DNA of 64,000 nucleotides from Paenibacillus pedocola (GCF_031599675.1 NZ_CP134223.1:2294001-2358000); one strand, 5' to 3'; shown: positions 1-9,847, counted from the first letter of the stretch. Notes: generated by a model not told the origin, from the sequence alone. Program-made: numbers and translations.

Positions 1-118
1 CATTATACCCCGCATGGAAAATGGCATTGTATATGACGGCTCCCACCACCATGCCCAGCACAAACACGGCGGAAATTTGCGAAAAGCGGCGGTAGCGCTG
101 AAACGGGGGGACTCTCAT
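1..118 (-). CDS. ytrI: YtrI-like sporulation membrane protein (5' part only)
   Basis: The reverse strand opens with ATG at 118-116 and reads MRVPPFQRYRRFSQ, then a hydrophobic stretch (ISAVFVLGMVVGAVIY) that looks like an N-terminal membrane anchor. The frame stays open to the window edge, so only 39 codons are seen. Lying directly behind ytrH and beside dnaE matches the ytrI-ytrH-dnaE order remembered from Bacillus. YtrI is a sporulation membrane protein of the sigma-E regulon, with no known enzymatic role. The identification rests mainly on gene order. Confidence 0.6.
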   Translation of the reverse strand, partial: MRVPPFQRYRRFSQISAVFVLGMVVGAVIYNAIFHAGYN

Positions 119-125
119 CTGCGCT

Positions 126-449
126 TCACCCCTTGCCGCACACCCATTTGACCAGCTCGCTGCCCATATGAGCGCCCAGAAAGGCGAAGACCAGGTAGAG
201 GATTTGTTTGATCGCAGGAGAAAGATTGCCCTCCACCATGTTGCTCTCAATGACCCGCATAGGGTCGATGGTGCCGCCGACAGCCGCAGCGAGCGCCCAG
301 ATTTTAATCCGGTCGGCGATATCCAGCATCGTCTGTGTTGGCGGCTGAAGGGATACGACCGCCCCGATTCCGCCCAGCATGGCGCCGCCCAGCACAATAC
401 CGCAGGCGATGAAGAAATCGAGGACGGCTTTGCTTAAGAAAACGTTCAT
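126..449 (-). CDS. ytrH: YtrH-family sporulation membrane protein
   Basis: A 107-residue, largely hydrophobic protein with about three membrane segments and glycine-rich stretches (IVLGGAMLGGIGAVVSL near the N-terminus). The start is placed at ATG 449 because a good Shine-Dalgarno GGAAAGGGG stands just upstream; an in-frame TTG at 470 would lie on the other side of that site. Its stop is 7 bases from the ytrI start, so the two are surely cotranscribed. YtrH is a sigma-E-dependent protein of the mother cell needed for normal spore formation in Bacillus; its mechanism is not known. It is divergent from dnaE. Confidence 0.85.
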   Translation of the reverse strand: MNVFLSKAVLDFFIACGIVLGGAMLGGIGAVVSLQPPTQTMLDIADRIKIWALAAAVGGTIDPMRVIESNMVEGNLSPAIKQILYLVFAFLGAHMGSELVKWVCGKG

Positions 450-591
450 AAAAGGCCCCTTTCCGGACAAGGTCCATTTGCCAGCTCGGCCTGTCCTTAT
501 GCGCTTAATCCATTCTATGGGCGGTTCCCCTTGTAATATGATAAAATAGTTTCATCTTATGTTTTGATTTTGGAACCGAAGGGAAGTGGGG

Positions 592-3500
592 ATGATGAGC
601 CCTTTCGTGCATTTGCATGTGCACAGCGAATACAGTTTACTGGACGGGGCGGCGCGCATTACGGATCTCGTGCGCCGGGCCGGCGAATACGGCATGAAGT
701 CGCTGGCGCTGACGGATCATGGAGTGATGTATGGGGCAATCCCCTTTTATAAAGCCTGCGTAGCGAACGGCATTAAACCGATCATCGGCTGCGAAGCTTA
801 TCTGACTGCAGGCTCACGCCGTGAGCGCGGCAGCCGCAAAGATCAGCCGATTTACCATCTGATCCTGCTCGCGAAGAATGAAACCGGCTACAAAAACCTG
901 ATGCGGCTGGTTTCGATCGGCCATCTCGAGGGCCAGCACTATAAGCCGCGCATTGACATGGAAGCTTTGGCGGCTCACGCCGAGGGTATTATCTGCCTCA
1001 GTGCCTGTCTGGGCGGTGAGGTACCGCAGCATCTGCTGCACGGGCGTGATGATGAGGCATATAAAGCAGCGAAGCGGTATCAGGAGATTTTTGGCGAGGA
1101 CTTCTATCTGGAGCTGCAGGATCACGGCATTCCTGAACAGAAGCGGGTCAATCCGAAGCTGATCGCCCTGGCGGAGGAATGCGATATTCAGCTGGTGGTT
1201 ACGAATGACGTTCACTATCTGGCCAAGGAGGATGCCGAGGTTCAGGATGTGTTGATCTGCATCGGCACCGGCAAGACGGTGGATGATGAGCAGCGGCTGA
1301 AGATCGGAACAGACCAGCTGTTCCTCAAGAGCGGCGAGCAGATGGCGGCGCTGTTTCCGCATGTGCCACAGGCTATTCGTAACACGCTGGATATCGCAGA
1401 GAAATGCAATCTGGAGCTGACGTTCGGCCAGCATATTCTCCCGGAGTATTCTCCGCTGCCGGAAGGGCTGGATGCAGCCGCTTACCTGCGGGAGCTCTGC
1501 CGCACCGGGCTTGAAGCGCGGTATGCAGATACGCCGCTCTGGGCTTCGCCCGAGCGGAAGGCGGCAGCCGAGGACCGGCTGGCCTATGAGCTGGGTGTTA
1601 TCGAGAGCATGGGCTTCAGCGATTACTTTCTGATCGTCTGGGACTTCATTGCGTATTGCCACCGCAAGGGCATTGCTACCGGTCCAGGCCGCGGTTCCTC
1701 TGCAGGCAGTCTCACTGCGTATACCCTGCGGATCACGGATGTGGACCCGCTGAAGTACAATCTGCTCTTTGAGCGTTTCCTTAATCCTGAACGGATAACG
1801 ATGCCGGATATTGATATCGACTTCAGTGACGAGCGCCGCGATGAGGTGATTGCTTACGTTGTTGACAAATACGGCAAGGAGCATGTGGCACAGATCATCA
1901 CCTTCGGGACGATGGCTGCACGGGCGGCTGTCCGCGATGTCGGCCGGGCGCTGAATCTGCCTTACAATGAGGTGGACAAGGCAGCGAAGCTGATCCCGGG
2001 ACAGCTGGGAATAAGCATTGCCCGGGCACTGGAGAGCAGTCCTGATCTGAAGGCGCTGTACGAGACCCACCCGAAGACCAGGGGCCTGCTGGATATGGCG
2101 ATGAAGGTTGAGGGTATGCCGCGTCATGCATCCACGCATGCCGCCGGAGTCGTCATTTCCAAAGGTCCCCTGACCGATGCCGTGCCGCTTCAGGCCGGGA
2201 ATGAGAGCACGGCGCTGACCCAGTATTCCATGGAGCATCTGGAGAGTGTCGGCCTGCTCAAAATGGACTTTCTGGGGCTGCGCACCCTGTCCATTATCGA
2301 ACGCTGTATGAACTGGATCAGGGAGATGGACGGCAGTATTCCCGATTTCCGCATTGTGCCCGATAATGACCCGCTGACCTACGAAATGCTCGGGGCCGGC
2401 GAGACTACCGGCGTCTTCCAGCTGGAGTCGGCCGGGGTACGGCGGGTTCTGAAGGACCTGAGGCCCTCGGGCTTCGAGGACATCGTATCCGTACTAGCAC
2501 TTTATCGTCCGGGTCCGATGGAATTCATTCCGAAGTTTATCGCCGGCAAGCACGGTGAAATCGCTGTAGAATATCCGCATGCCGATCTGACGCCGATCCT
2601 GGCGGATACCTACGGGATCATCGTGTATCAGGAGCAGATCATGCAGATCGCTTCCCTGATGGCCGGCTTCTCGCTCGGTGAGTCGGATCTGTTGCGCCGG
2701 GCAGTGTCGAAGAAGAAACGCGAGACGCTGGACAAGGAGCGCAGCCACTTCGTACAGGGCAGCCTGCAGCAGGGCTACCAGGAGACGGATGCGAACGCCG
2801 TTTATGATATGATTGTCAGATTCGCCGATTACGGCTTCCCGCGGGCCCATGCCGCCGCCTATGGTGTGCTGGCCTTCCAGACGGCTTATCTGAAGGCACA
2901 TTATCCAGTGCAGTTTATGGCTGCGATGCTGACGGCTGTAATGGGCACCCACCGCAAGGTGGCGGAATATGTGCTGGACTGCCGCCGCACAGGCATCGGT
3001 GTATTGCCGCCTGATGTCAACGAGAGCGGCGTGCTGTTCACCCCGGTTCCCGGTGAAGGGGGCGGGCACATCCGCTTTGGACTGGCAGCGGTGAAGAATG
3101 TCGGCACACTGGCGGTGGAGAACATTATGGCCGTCCGCAAGGAGCGGCCGTTCGACAGTCTGCTTGATTTCTGCCGGCGTGTCGATTTGCGCGTCTGCAA
3201 CAAACGTGTGATTGAATCGCTGCTTCAAGCGGGTGCATTCGATTGTCTGCCTGGACATCGGGCGCAGCTGCTCGCAATGCTTGACGAGACAGTGGATGCT
3301 GCAGCCAAATGGCGCAAGGAGCGCGATGAGCTGCAGATTCAGCTGTTCGACGACCTGATTGAAACGCCGAACTGGGAGATCCGTTATCCGGATATCCCGA
3401 GATTCTCTGTGACCCAGCAGCTGGAGCTGGAGCGTGAGCTGCTCGGGCTGTACCTGTCCGGCCATCCGCTGGACGACAGCGCTGCACTGTTAGAGGAGCC

Positions 3501-4257
3501 GGGCATGCAGCGGCTGATGGATCTTGGCGAAGCTCCTGATGAGAGCCAGACGGTTACGGCCGGAATGGTCGTCTCCGTTAAGGAGATTACGACAAAAGCC
3601 GGCAAGGCGATGGCATTTGTCGAATGGGAGGACCAGATCGAGCGCTGCGAGGTCGTGCTGTTCCCTGAGGTGTGGAAACGCAGCCGCAGCCTGATTGAGA
3701 AGGGTGCGCTGCTGGCCCTGCGCGCCAAGGTGCAGCAGGAGGATGAGGGCTTCAAGCTGCTGGCCGAAGAGGTCGCGCCGCTCGGCGCGGACGCGCTCCG
3801 CGGCCTGCTGCAGCGCCGCAGCGCAGCTGCCGCCCGGCCGGCCGGCGGCGGCCGGGGCGCCCCTGCAGGAGCGCAGCGCAGCGCTCCTGCTTCCCGGAGC
3901 GGCGCCGGAGGTACCGGCGCCGCGCAAGGCAGTGCAGGCGGCACAGCTGCGCCTGCAGCCCCGCCGGCCGCGCCTGCGGATGCGGCCCGGCCAGCGGCCC
4001 CGCGCCCGGCGGCTGCCGCGGGGGAGAACGGCCCGCGTGTCTTTATCAAGATCACGCCGGCCTCGGAGAACCCCGCGCTGCTCTCACGCCTGCAGGCACT
4101 GCTGCAGACCCATCCCGGGCCTGCAGCCACCCTGCTGTTCTATGAGCGGGAGCAGCGGCTGCTGGCATTAAGCGACAGTTACCGCATTGAACCGGCGCCG
4201 GAGCTGATTGCGGCGGTTGAAGAGATGCTGGGAGCCGGTACAGTGAGAATAAAATAA
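592..4257 (+). CDS. dnaE: DNA polymerase III subunit alpha, DnaE type
   Basis: Replicative DNA polymerase of the C family. In low-GC Gram-positives DnaE extends RNA primers before PolC takes over. The N-terminal PHP domain shows HLHVHSEYSLLDG and ALTDHG. The polymerase core shows GPGRGSSAG, the catalytic PDIDIDFSD (about residue 405) and KMDFLGL (about 558). An OB fold follows at about 990-1065 (MVVSVKEITTKAGKAMAF). Residues of about 1070-1145 form an Ala/Pro/Gly/Arg linker, and a conserved tail domain ends the protein. At about 1,220 residues it is longer than the usual 1,100-1,150, because of that linker. A GTG at 586 and ATGs at 592 and 595 compete as starts; AAGGGAAG just upstream favours the ATGs. 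Confidence 0.97.
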   Translation: MMSPFVHLHVHSEYSLLDGAARITDLVRRAGEYGMKSLALTDHGVMYGAIPFYKACVANGIKPIIGCEAYLTAGSRRERGSRKDQPIYHLILLAKNETGYKNLMRLVSIGHLEGQHYKPRIDMEALAAHAEGIICLSACLGGEVPQHLLHGRDDEAYKAAKRYQEIFGEDFYLELQDHGIPEQKRVNPKLIALAEECDIQLVVTNDVHYLAKEDAEVQDVLICIGTGKTVDDEQRLKIGTDQLFLKSGEQMAALFPHVPQAIRNTLDIAEKCNLELTFGQHILPEYSPLPEGLDAAAYLRELCRTGLEARYADTPLWASPERKAAAEDRLAYELGVIESMGFSDYFLIVWDFIAYCHRKGIATGPGRGSSAGSLTAYTLRITDVDPLKYNLLFERFLNPERITMPDIDIDFSDERRDEVIAYVVDKYGKEHVAQIITFGTMAARAAVRDVGRALNLPYNEVDKAAKLIPGQLGISIARALESSPDLKALYETHPKTRGLLDMAMKVEGMPRHASTHAAGVVISKGPLTDAVPLQAGNESTALTQYSMEHLESVGLLKMDFLGLRTLSIIERCMNWIREMDGSIPDFRIVPDNDPLTYEMLGAGETTGVFQLESAGVRRVLKDLRPSGFEDIVSVLALYRPGPMEFIPKFIAGKHGEIAVEYPHADLTPILADTYGIIVYQEQIMQIASLMAGFSLGESDLLRRAVSKKKRETLDKERSHFVQGSLQQGYQETDANAVYDMIVRFADYGFPRAHAAAYGVLAFQTAYLKAHYPVQFMAAMLTAVMGTHRKVAEYVLDCRRTGIGVLPPDVNESGVLFTPVPGEGGGHIRFGLAAVKNVGTLAVENIMAVRKERPFDSLLDFCRRVDLRVCNKRVIESLLQAGAFDCLPGHRAQLLAMLDETVDAAAKWRKERDELQIQLFDDLIETPNWEIRYPDIPRFSVTQQLELERELLGLYLSGHPLDDSAALLEEPGMQRLMDLGEAPDESQTVTAGMVVSVKEITTKAGKAMAFVEWEDQIERCEVVLFPEVWKRSRSLIEKGALLALRAKVQQEDEGFKLLAEEVAPLGADALRGLLQRRSAAAARPAGGGRGAPAGAQRSAPASRSGAGGTGAAQGSAGGTAAPAAPPAAPADAARPAAPRPAAAAGENGPRVFIKITPASENPALLSRLQALLQTHPGPAATLLFYEREQRLLALSDSYRIEPAPELIAAVEEMLGAGTVRIK

Positions 4258-4331
4258 GCACATTTCCGCCCTTTTCCGCATACATTAGGAAACCACTGGG
4301 AACTGTCCCGTGCGGAAAGGGGAATGGCATC

Positions 4332-4832
4332 ATGTCCTATCAAATGGCAACAGAGCTGCTGGAGCGCAGGGGAGTTACGTTAACAGCCATCGCTGAGATC
4401 GTATATATTCTGCAGTCGGCGTATTATCCGGACTTAACGCAGGAAGAGTGTATGTCCAGCGTCAAGTCGGTTCTTGGCAAAAGAGAGGTGCAGTATACGC
4501 TCATGACGGGCGTTGCCCTCGATGAACTGGCGGAACAAGGGCTTCTTCCCCAGCCGTTGCAGGCGGTGATGGAAGCGGATGAATCGCTTTACGGGGCGGA
4601 CGAGACTCTGGCACTCGGCATCACGGGAGTCTATGGCATGATCGGACTGACAGGCTTTGGTTATCTGGACAAAATAAAGCTCGGCATTATCGGCACGCTG
4701 AACGATGATCCGGGGAAAATCCACGTCTTTCTGGATGATCTGGTGGCCGGAATTGCCGCCGCTGCTTCAGCCAGAATAGCCCATCGTCATGAAGGGGCGA
4801 AGGTGTATCCCCATGTCACCGGTACGCCATAA
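4332..4832 (+). CDS. YutG-family (PgpA-like) phosphatase
   Basis: A 166-residue cytosolic protein resembling Bacillus YutG, a member of the phosphatidylglycerophosphatase A family. Recognisable stretches are LLERRGVTLTAIAEIVY near the start, the middle (VALDELAEQGLLPQPLQ; ITGVYGMIGLTGFGYLDK) and FLDDLVAGIAAAASARIAHR at the end. PgpA removes the phosphate from phosphatidylglycerophosphate in E. coli. The Bacillus form lacks membrane helices and its substrate is less certain. ATG 4332 follows AAAGGGG at a normal distance. It lies 74 bases behind dnaE. Confidence 0.82.
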   Translation: MSYQMATELLERRGVTLTAIAEIVYILQSAYYPDLTQEECMSSVKSVLGKREVQYTLMTGVALDELAEQGLLPQPLQAVMEADESLYGADETLALGITGVYGMIGLTGFGYLDKIKLGIIGTLNDDPGKIHVFLDDLVAGIAAAASARIAHRHEGAKVYPHVTGTP

Positions 4833-4980
4833 TTGATCCGCTGTTAGCTGACGAATGCGGCCTCCTGGTCTGGCTTCCTCTGCTTTACTCCTGTTGCGGG
4901 AAAAAAGAAAACTGTGTTATCATGATTCCATTATACGCGGGATACGGCTGGGAATTGAGATTAGGGAGGCTTTGCAGGGC

Positions 4981-5169
4981 ATGTGGACGGTAATCTATAT
5001 AGCGCCAACCGCCAAAGTGGCAGATATGATTCAGAGTAAGCTTACAGAAGAAGGTTTCATGGTCAAGTGCCGTCCGATTAATATGTCCAAGCAGCAATTT
5101 GAAATTCTGGTTCCTTCAGGCGAGCTTGAGGAAGTTCAGGAAGCCCTTAATCTGATTTTACATCCCTAA
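4981..5169 (+). CDS. Small conserved protein of 62 residues upstream of accD
   Basis: The protein begins MWTVIYIAPTAKVADMIQ and ends EEVQEALNLILHP. It looks like a single small alpha/beta domain with a beta-alpha-beta pattern: VIYIA, then a helix AKVADMIQSKLTEEG, then FMVKCRPI and FEILVPSGE. This resembles the fold of small putative signal-transducing proteins (DUF2007-like), but the link is only by pattern. ATG 4981 follows TTAGGGAGG, whereas the longer frame from 4855 has no ribosome site. The distance to accD (76 bases) and the same direction suggest one operon. No function can be assigned. Confidence 0.7.
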   Translation: MWTVIYIAPTAKVADMIQSKLTEEGFMVKCRPINMSKQQFEILVPSGELEEVQEALNLILHP

Positions 5170-5245
5170 TTTAAAGATCTATAGTGCAGTAATAACAGCG
5201 GCAAGCTGCTGAATGCGCAAATAAACGGCTGAAGAGGTGCGACCC

Positions 5246-6139
5246 TTGTTCAAAGATTTATTTCAGAAAAAACGGAAGTACGCGACTATTCCTTCAGAAC
5301 GTCTGGAGCGGAGCGGCGGACCGGCGGAAGGCGAACGCCCGAAGCGGGAGATTCCCGAAGGGCTCATGAGCAAGTGCAGTAAATGCGGTACGATCCAGTA
5401 CAGTAAGGAACTGGAGAAGAATTTTAAGGTATGCCCGTCCTGCGGTTATCATATGCGGCTGAACGCGATGGAGCGGATCGCCATGACACTTGATCCCGAA
5501 GGGTTTATTGAGTTTGACAGCGAGATGGCCTCCGTTGACCCGCTGCAGTTTCCGGGCTATGCCTCGAAGCTGGAACAGCAGCAGTCCAAAACCGGACAAG
5601 TTGAAGCTGTGATCACCGGCCAGGGAACGATCGGCGGCCACCCGGTTATTGTAGCTGTAATGAATTTTGAATTCTTCAGCGGCAGTATGGGTTCAGTTGT
5701 CGGCGAGAAGATCACCCGCGCCGTGGAAGAAGCTACGGAGAAGAAGCTTCCGATGCTGATTTTCTCCACTTCGGGCGGTGCCCGGATGCAGGAGAGTATT
5801 CTCAGTCTGATGCAGATGGCTAAGACCAGTGCAGCCCTGGCCCGGTTTGGCGAGGCCGGAGGATTATATATTTCGATCATTACCGACCCTACGACAGGTG
5901 GCGTGTCCGCGAGCTTTGCGAGCCTTGGCGACATTATTATTGCCGAGCCCGGAGCGGTATTTGGATTCGCCGGAAGAATCGTAATTGAGCAGACGATCCG
6001 GCAGAAGCTGCCGGATGATTTCCAGACAGCTGAATTTAATCTTCAGCACGGACAGCTTGATCTGGTTGTGCACCGTAAGGAAATGCGGTCTACGCTGACC
6101 AAGCTTTTGGAATTGCATGATGTGAAAGGGGGATTTTAG
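5246..6139 (+). CDS. accD: Acetyl-CoA carboxylase carboxyltransferase subunit beta
   Basis: AccD pairs with AccA to form the carboxyltransferase that moves the carboxyl group from biotin carrier protein to acetyl-CoA, the first committed step of fatty acid synthesis. A zinc finger with cysteines at 44, 47, 63 and 66 (CSKCG ... CPSCG) is followed by the crotonase-like fold ([52 protein letters not shown]). TTG 5246 is chosen as start because AAGAGGTG lies six bases upstream and the protein then begins [12 protein letters not shown], like known AccD. Its stop is one base from accA. Confidence 0.96.
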   Translation: MFKDLFQKKRKYATIPSERLERSGGPAEGERPKREIPEGLMSKCSKCGTIQYSKELEKNFKVCPSCGYHMRLNAMERIAMTLDPEGFIEFDSEMASVDPLQFPGYASKLEQQQSKTGQVEAVITGQGTIGGHPVIVAVMNFEFFSGSMGSVVGEKITRAVEEATEKKLPMLIFSTSGGARMQESILSLMQMAKTSAALARFGEAGGLYISIITDPTTGGVSASFASLGDIIIAEPGAVFGFAGRIVIEQTIRQKLPDDFQTAEFNLQHGQLDLVVHRKEMRSTLTKLLELHDVKGGF

Positions 6140-6140
6140 G

Positions 6141-7142
6141 TTGGCGGGAGAGTTGCCTTTTGAAATGCCTCTGGTAGAAATGCGCAAGAAGATCGCTGAG
6201 CTGAAGCAGTTTGGCGAAGAGAAGGGCATCGATTTCACGGACGAAGTTGCCCGGCTTGAAGAACGTTACCGTGTACTCGCGGAAGAAATATATTCTAACA
6301 TCTCGGCTCCCCAGAAAATGCATCTCGCCCGGCATCACGGGCGTCCGACGTCGCTTGATCTGATCGGGCTGATCTTTACGGATTTCATGGAGCTTCACGG
6401 CGACCGCTTGTTCGGAGACGACCTTGCGGTAGTCGGCGGGATTGCCAGGCTGAACGGCATGCCGGTTACCGTCATCGGCCAGCAGCGGGGCAAGGATACG
6501 AAGGAGAACATTCTGCGCTTCTTTGGCAGTGCGCATCCCGAGGGCTTCCGCAAAGCGATGCGACTGATGAAGCAGGCGGAGAAGTTCCGCCGTCCCATCA
6601 TCACTTTTATTGACACCAAGGGGGCTTACCCCGGAAATACGGCAGAGGAACGCGGACAGTCTGAGGCAATTGCGCGCAGTCTCTACGAGATGTCCCAGCT
6701 TGCTGTGCCTGTTGTCTGCGTCGTCATTGGTGAAGGCGGCAGCGGCGGAGCTTTGGCGCTGGCGGTGGGCAACCGTGTGCTGATGCTGGAACATGCCATC
6801 TATTCAGCGATCTCCCCGAACGGTGCAGCCTCTATCCTGTGGAAGGATGCAGGTAAGGCAGAGCAGGCGGCCGAAGCGATGAAGATTACGGCAGCCGATC
6901 TTTTGGCGATGGAGGTCATTGAAGAAATTGTCCCTGAGCCAAGAGGCGGAGCACACCATGATTACGAAGCAACCGGGGCAGCAATCAAGGATGCTGTATG
7001 GCGCCATTTGCAGGAACTGTCCGGTCTGGACCCCGCAGAGCTCAAAGAGGACCGCTACCGTAAATTCCGCAAAATTGGCGAGTTTGCCGAAGGCGCGCAG
7101 GAGTCAGCGATTCTTGAAGAAGAAGTGCAGAACGTGGAGTAG
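6141..7142 (+). CDS. accA: Acetyl-CoA carboxylase carboxyltransferase subunit alpha
   Basis: Partner of AccD in the carboxyltransferase complex. Family hallmarks are [49 protein letters not shown] and [12 protein letters not shown], the oxyanion-hole and acyl-CoA binding segments. At 333 residues it is of normal length. The start is TTG 6141, one base after the accD stop, with AAAGGGGGA inside the end of accD as its ribosome site; translation of the two subunits is therefore probably coupled. Unlike the Bacillus order as I remember it, no pfkA follows. Confidence 0.97.
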   Translation: MAGELPFEMPLVEMRKKIAELKQFGEEKGIDFTDEVARLEERYRVLAEEIYSNISAPQKMHLARHHGRPTSLDLIGLIFTDFMELHGDRLFGDDLAVVGGIARLNGMPVTVIGQQRGKDTKENILRFFGSAHPEGFRKAMRLMKQAEKFRRPIITFIDTKGAYPGNTAEERGQSEAIARSLYEMSQLAVPVVCVVIGEGGSGGALALAVGNRVLMLEHAIYSAISPNGAASILWKDAGKAEQAAEAMKITAADLLAMEVIEEIVPEPRGGAHHDYEATGAAIKDAVWRHLQELSGLDPAELKEDRYRKFRKIGEFAEGAQESAILEEEVQNVE

Positions 7143-7230
7143 CAGGACAGCTTTATTTGCACTTTCACACATATGTAAAATCCTTCCGGTCATGAGTTTG
7201 GAAAGACTGGAGTATACATTTATTTCCACA

Positions 7231-7270
7231 GCAATCATTCCGTGAACCTTGCGGGATGATTTTTATTTTC
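7231..7270 (+). terminator. Rho-independent terminator of accDA
   Basis: The ten-base stem AATCATTCCG / CGGGATGATT (one G-U pair) with a nine-base loop is followed by TTTATTTT. It ends the accD-accA transcript about 90 bases after the accA stop. Confidence 0.8.
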
Positions 7271-7323
7271 CGGACAAGCTTCGTAAATTCGACTTATATT
7301 TACACGGAAAAGACGCTAGAACA

Positions 7324-7352
7324 TTGATTTTGTTTCCAGTTTGCAGTAATAT
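7324..7352 (+). promoter_or_regulatory. Putative sigma-A promoter of pyk
   Basis: TTGATT and TAATAT are separated by exactly 17 bases, about 120 bases before the pyk start and after the accDA terminator. The match is moderate (4 of 6 in each box), so this is a candidate only. The rest of the 330-base gap between accA and pyk shows nothing else. Confidence 0.4.
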
Positions 7353-7472
7353 TCATTAGGGCGCGGTAAAAGGTACATGTGACAAAGTTCCTATACAAAC
7401 AGCAAGCCTTATAGTAGATTTTGTAGTTGGAAAAAGTGAGACAGAGAGAACGAAAAAACGGAGGAAAACCTA

Positions 7473-8897
7473 ATGCGGAAAAGTAAAATTGTATGTACGA
7501 TCGGACCTGCTAGTGAATCGTTGGAGAATATCAAAAAATTGATTTTGGCTGGTATGAATGTAGCCCGTCTGAACTTCTCCCACGGCGACTTTGAAGAGCA
7601 CGGCAACCGGATTAAAACCATTCGTCAGGCATCTAAAGAACTGGGTAAAACCGTTGCTATCCTGCTCGACACCAAAGGACCGGAGATTCGCACCGGCAAG
7701 CTGGAAGTAGAACCGATTGAACTGGTTCAGGACGAGTACCTGACATTGACTACGGAAGAAATCCTTGGTGATCAGAACCGTATCTCGATTACTTACAGCG
7801 ATCTTCCTAACGATGTTCAAGTAGGATCGACTATCCTGATCGACGACGGTCTTATCGGACTTACAGTAGTTGACATTCAAGGCACAGAAATCAAGACCCG
7901 TATTGTTAACGGCGGTACGATCAAGAGCAAAAAAGGTGTTAACGTACCTGGAGTTTCTATCTCCCTGCCGGGCATTACAGAAAAAGATACCAACGATATC
8001 GTTTTTGGGATCGGACAGGACATCGATTTTATCGCAGCTTCCTTCGTTCGCAAAGCCAGCGACGTTCAGGAAATCCGTGCACTGCTTGAGAAGCACAACG
8101 CTTCCCATATCCAAATCATCTCCAAGATCGAAAACCAAGAAGGTGTCGATAATCTTGATGAAATTTTGGCGGTTTCCGACGGCCTTATGGTTGCCCGTGG
8201 TGACCTCGGCGTAGAAATTCCTGCTGAAGATGTGCCTCTGGCTCAGAAGCTGATGATTCAAAAATGTAACATTGCCGGCAAGCCGGTAATCACAGCTACC
8301 CAAATGCTGGATTCCATGCAGCGCAACCCGCGTCCTACCCGCGCTGAAGCGAGTGACGTAGCGAACGCTATCTTCGACGGTACTGATGCAATCATGCTGT
8401 CCGGTGAAACTGCTGCCGGGAAATATCCGGTAGAATCCGTGCTCACAATGTCCCGCATTGCTGAGAAAGCGGAATCCGCGCTGAACCACCGTGAAATCTT
8501 CATGAAGCAACAGATCGCCCAAGAAACAACGGTTACTGAAGCTATCAGCCAATCCGTAGCGATCTCCGCTTTGGACCTGAATGCTAAAGCTATCATTTCT
8601 TCGACAGTAACTGGCCACACTGCACGCGTGGTTTCTAAATACCGTCCTAAATCCCAAATCATTGCCGTAACCACTCAAGAAAGAACTATGCGTCAATTGG
8701 CACTGGTATGGGGCGTAACTCCAGTATTCGGTAACGAAGCTACTTCGACCGACGAACTGCTGGAAACTGCACTCAAAGGCGGTAAAGCTTCCGGCCTGGT
8801 AAAAGCAGGCGATCTCGTTGTGATCACTGCCGGTATTCCACTGGGACGTTCCGGTTCCACTAACCTCGTGAAAGTGGACACGATTCCTGCCGACTAA
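7473..8897 (+). CDS. pyk: Pyruvate kinase, short form
   Basis: Converts phosphoenolpyruvate and ADP to pyruvate and ATP in glycolysis. Hallmarks are the N-terminal [40 protein letters not shown], the active-site lysine region [21 protein letters not shown] and ATQMLDSM. The protein has 474 residues and stops after the allosteric C domain; it lacks the extra PEP-utiliser-like domain that makes Bacillus PykA about 585 residues long. ATG 7473 has GGAGG ten bases upstream. Codon choice (many CGT, GCT, AAC, GAA) looks like that of a strongly expressed gene. Confidence 0.96.
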   Translation: MRKSKIVCTIGPASESLENIKKLILAGMNVARLNFSHGDFEEHGNRIKTIRQASKELGKTVAILLDTKGPEIRTGKLEVEPIELVQDEYLTLTTEEILGDQNRISITYSDLPNDVQVGSTILIDDGLIGLTVVDIQGTEIKTRIVNGGTIKSKKGVNVPGVSISLPGITEKDTNDIVFGIGQDIDFIAASFVRKASDVQEIRALLEKHNASHIQIISKIENQEGVDNLDEILAVSDGLMVARGDLGVEIPAEDVPLAQKLMIQKCNIAGKPVITATQMLDSMQRNPRPTRAEASDVANAIFDGTDAIMLSGETAAGKYPVESVLTMSRIAEKAESALNHREIFMKQQIAQETTVTEAISQSVAISALDLNAKAIISSTVTGHTARVVSKYRPKSQIIAVTTQERTMRQLALVWGVTPVFGNEATSTDELLETALKGGKASGLVKAGDLVVITAGIPLGRSGSTNLVKVDTIPAD

Positions 8898-8934
8898 GAT
8901 ACGCGTCTATACGCTGATCTATTGAATGTTATAT

Positions 8935-8968
8935 AAAAAGCAATGGTGTAATCCGCCATTGCTTTTTT
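8935..8968 (+). terminator. Bidirectional terminator between pyk and the peptidase gene
   Basis: Stem GCAATGG / CCATTGC with a nine-base loop. It is flanked by AAAAA on the left and TTTTTT on the right, so it can end both pyk and the convergent gene at 9002-9745. Confidence 0.85.
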
Positions 8969-9001
8969 GCTTGATATCAGGGCTTCAAATGTTTATATTG
9001 G

Positions 9002-9745
9002 CTAAGAGCGAACAGAAATGGGGCTTTTCAAGTAAGCTTGAGATAGTCCTTTACGATATATACGTTTCACTGTAAAAGCATCGCCCCTGGCGTTGGGGCT
9101 TGAAGGCACGGCAACCGTAATTTTGTTTTGGATCATGATCCCCCCGTTACTGGCAGTGAGCTTAGGGCTTTTTCCGTTGACCCGGCAGCAGCTGAAGCGT
9201 GTCGGCGTCAAATGGGCTAAGGGAGCCACGGTGTTACCGATCTGCGGAGCTTCCATAATCCATTCGGCGGAGCTCTGCGGACCGTTATAGCGCTGGAGGG
9301 TACGAAAGGTCCATTGCTTGCTCAAATTACACAGTATGATACACCATTTACCGATGCTGACTTTCATGATTGTGGCCCGGATCCGGTCACCCGGTGAGAC
9401 CGGGAGCTGGATAACCGTCTCTGCTGCAGGCAGGATCTCCCACCAGGCGTAATAGTGGACCGTTCCGTTCACGGATTCATGTCCGGTGCCGGTCTGAATC
9501 AGGCTGCTGTTCTTGAAGCCGTCGATCCCGATCCATGCCGAAGAATAAGTGGGTTTAGATGTGGGTTTTACGAAGGGTACGATCCACTCGGCGGAAATCC
9601 GCCGGAAGGCGCCTTTTTTGCCTCTGATCGCATATCCGCTCCAGTTGCTTGACGTCCAGCCGAAACCGGTGATCCGGGTTCTGCTCTGGTTGGTTTTATC
9701 CGTAAAACAGGGCTGACTGCGCTTTAATCTATGAACTGTGCTCAC
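9002..9745 (-). CDS. G1-family (eqolisin-like) peptidase homologue
   Basis: A 247-residue protein with the layout of glutamic peptidases of family G1. It has NWSGYAI near residue 34, AEWIVPFV, then SAWIGIDG...LIQTGTG (glutamine about 84), YYAWWEILP, and later SSAEWIMEAP (glutamates 161 and 165). In known eqolisins a Gln/Glu pair is catalytic, and both candidate positions are kept here. No signal peptide or prosequence is visible: the N-terminus is polar and basic (MSTVHRLKRSQ), unlike the secreted fungal enzymes. The start is GTG 9745 behind AAGGCGGTGG. Activity is not proven by sequence. Confidence 0.75.
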   Translation of the reverse strand: MSTVHRLKRSQPCFTDKTNQSRTRITGFGWTSSNWSGYAIRGKKGAFRRISAEWIVPFVKPTSKPTYSSAWIGIDGFKNSSLIQTGTGHESVNGTVHYYAWWEILPAAETVIQLPVSPGDRIRATIMKVSIGKWCIILCNLSKQWTFRTLQRYNGPQSSAEWIMEAPQIGNTVAPLAHLTPTRFSCCRVNGKSPKLTASNGGIMIQNKITVAVPSSPNARGDAFTVKRIYRKGLSQAYLKSPISVRS

Positions 9746-9847
9746 TTGTCCACCGCCTTAAATTAGGTTCTGCTCTATCTAATGCGGTGAAGTCTCGTAA
9801 AGGTTGGGTTATCTGTTAAAAAGGATTGGAGAGGACTTATAGTATCT

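Noticed and set aside
814..2238. Long antisense frame of 474 codons opposite dnaE
   Set aside because: It overlaps the conserved catalytic region of dnaE completely and has no ribosome site or recognisable domain. Such frames are common opposite GC-rich codons.
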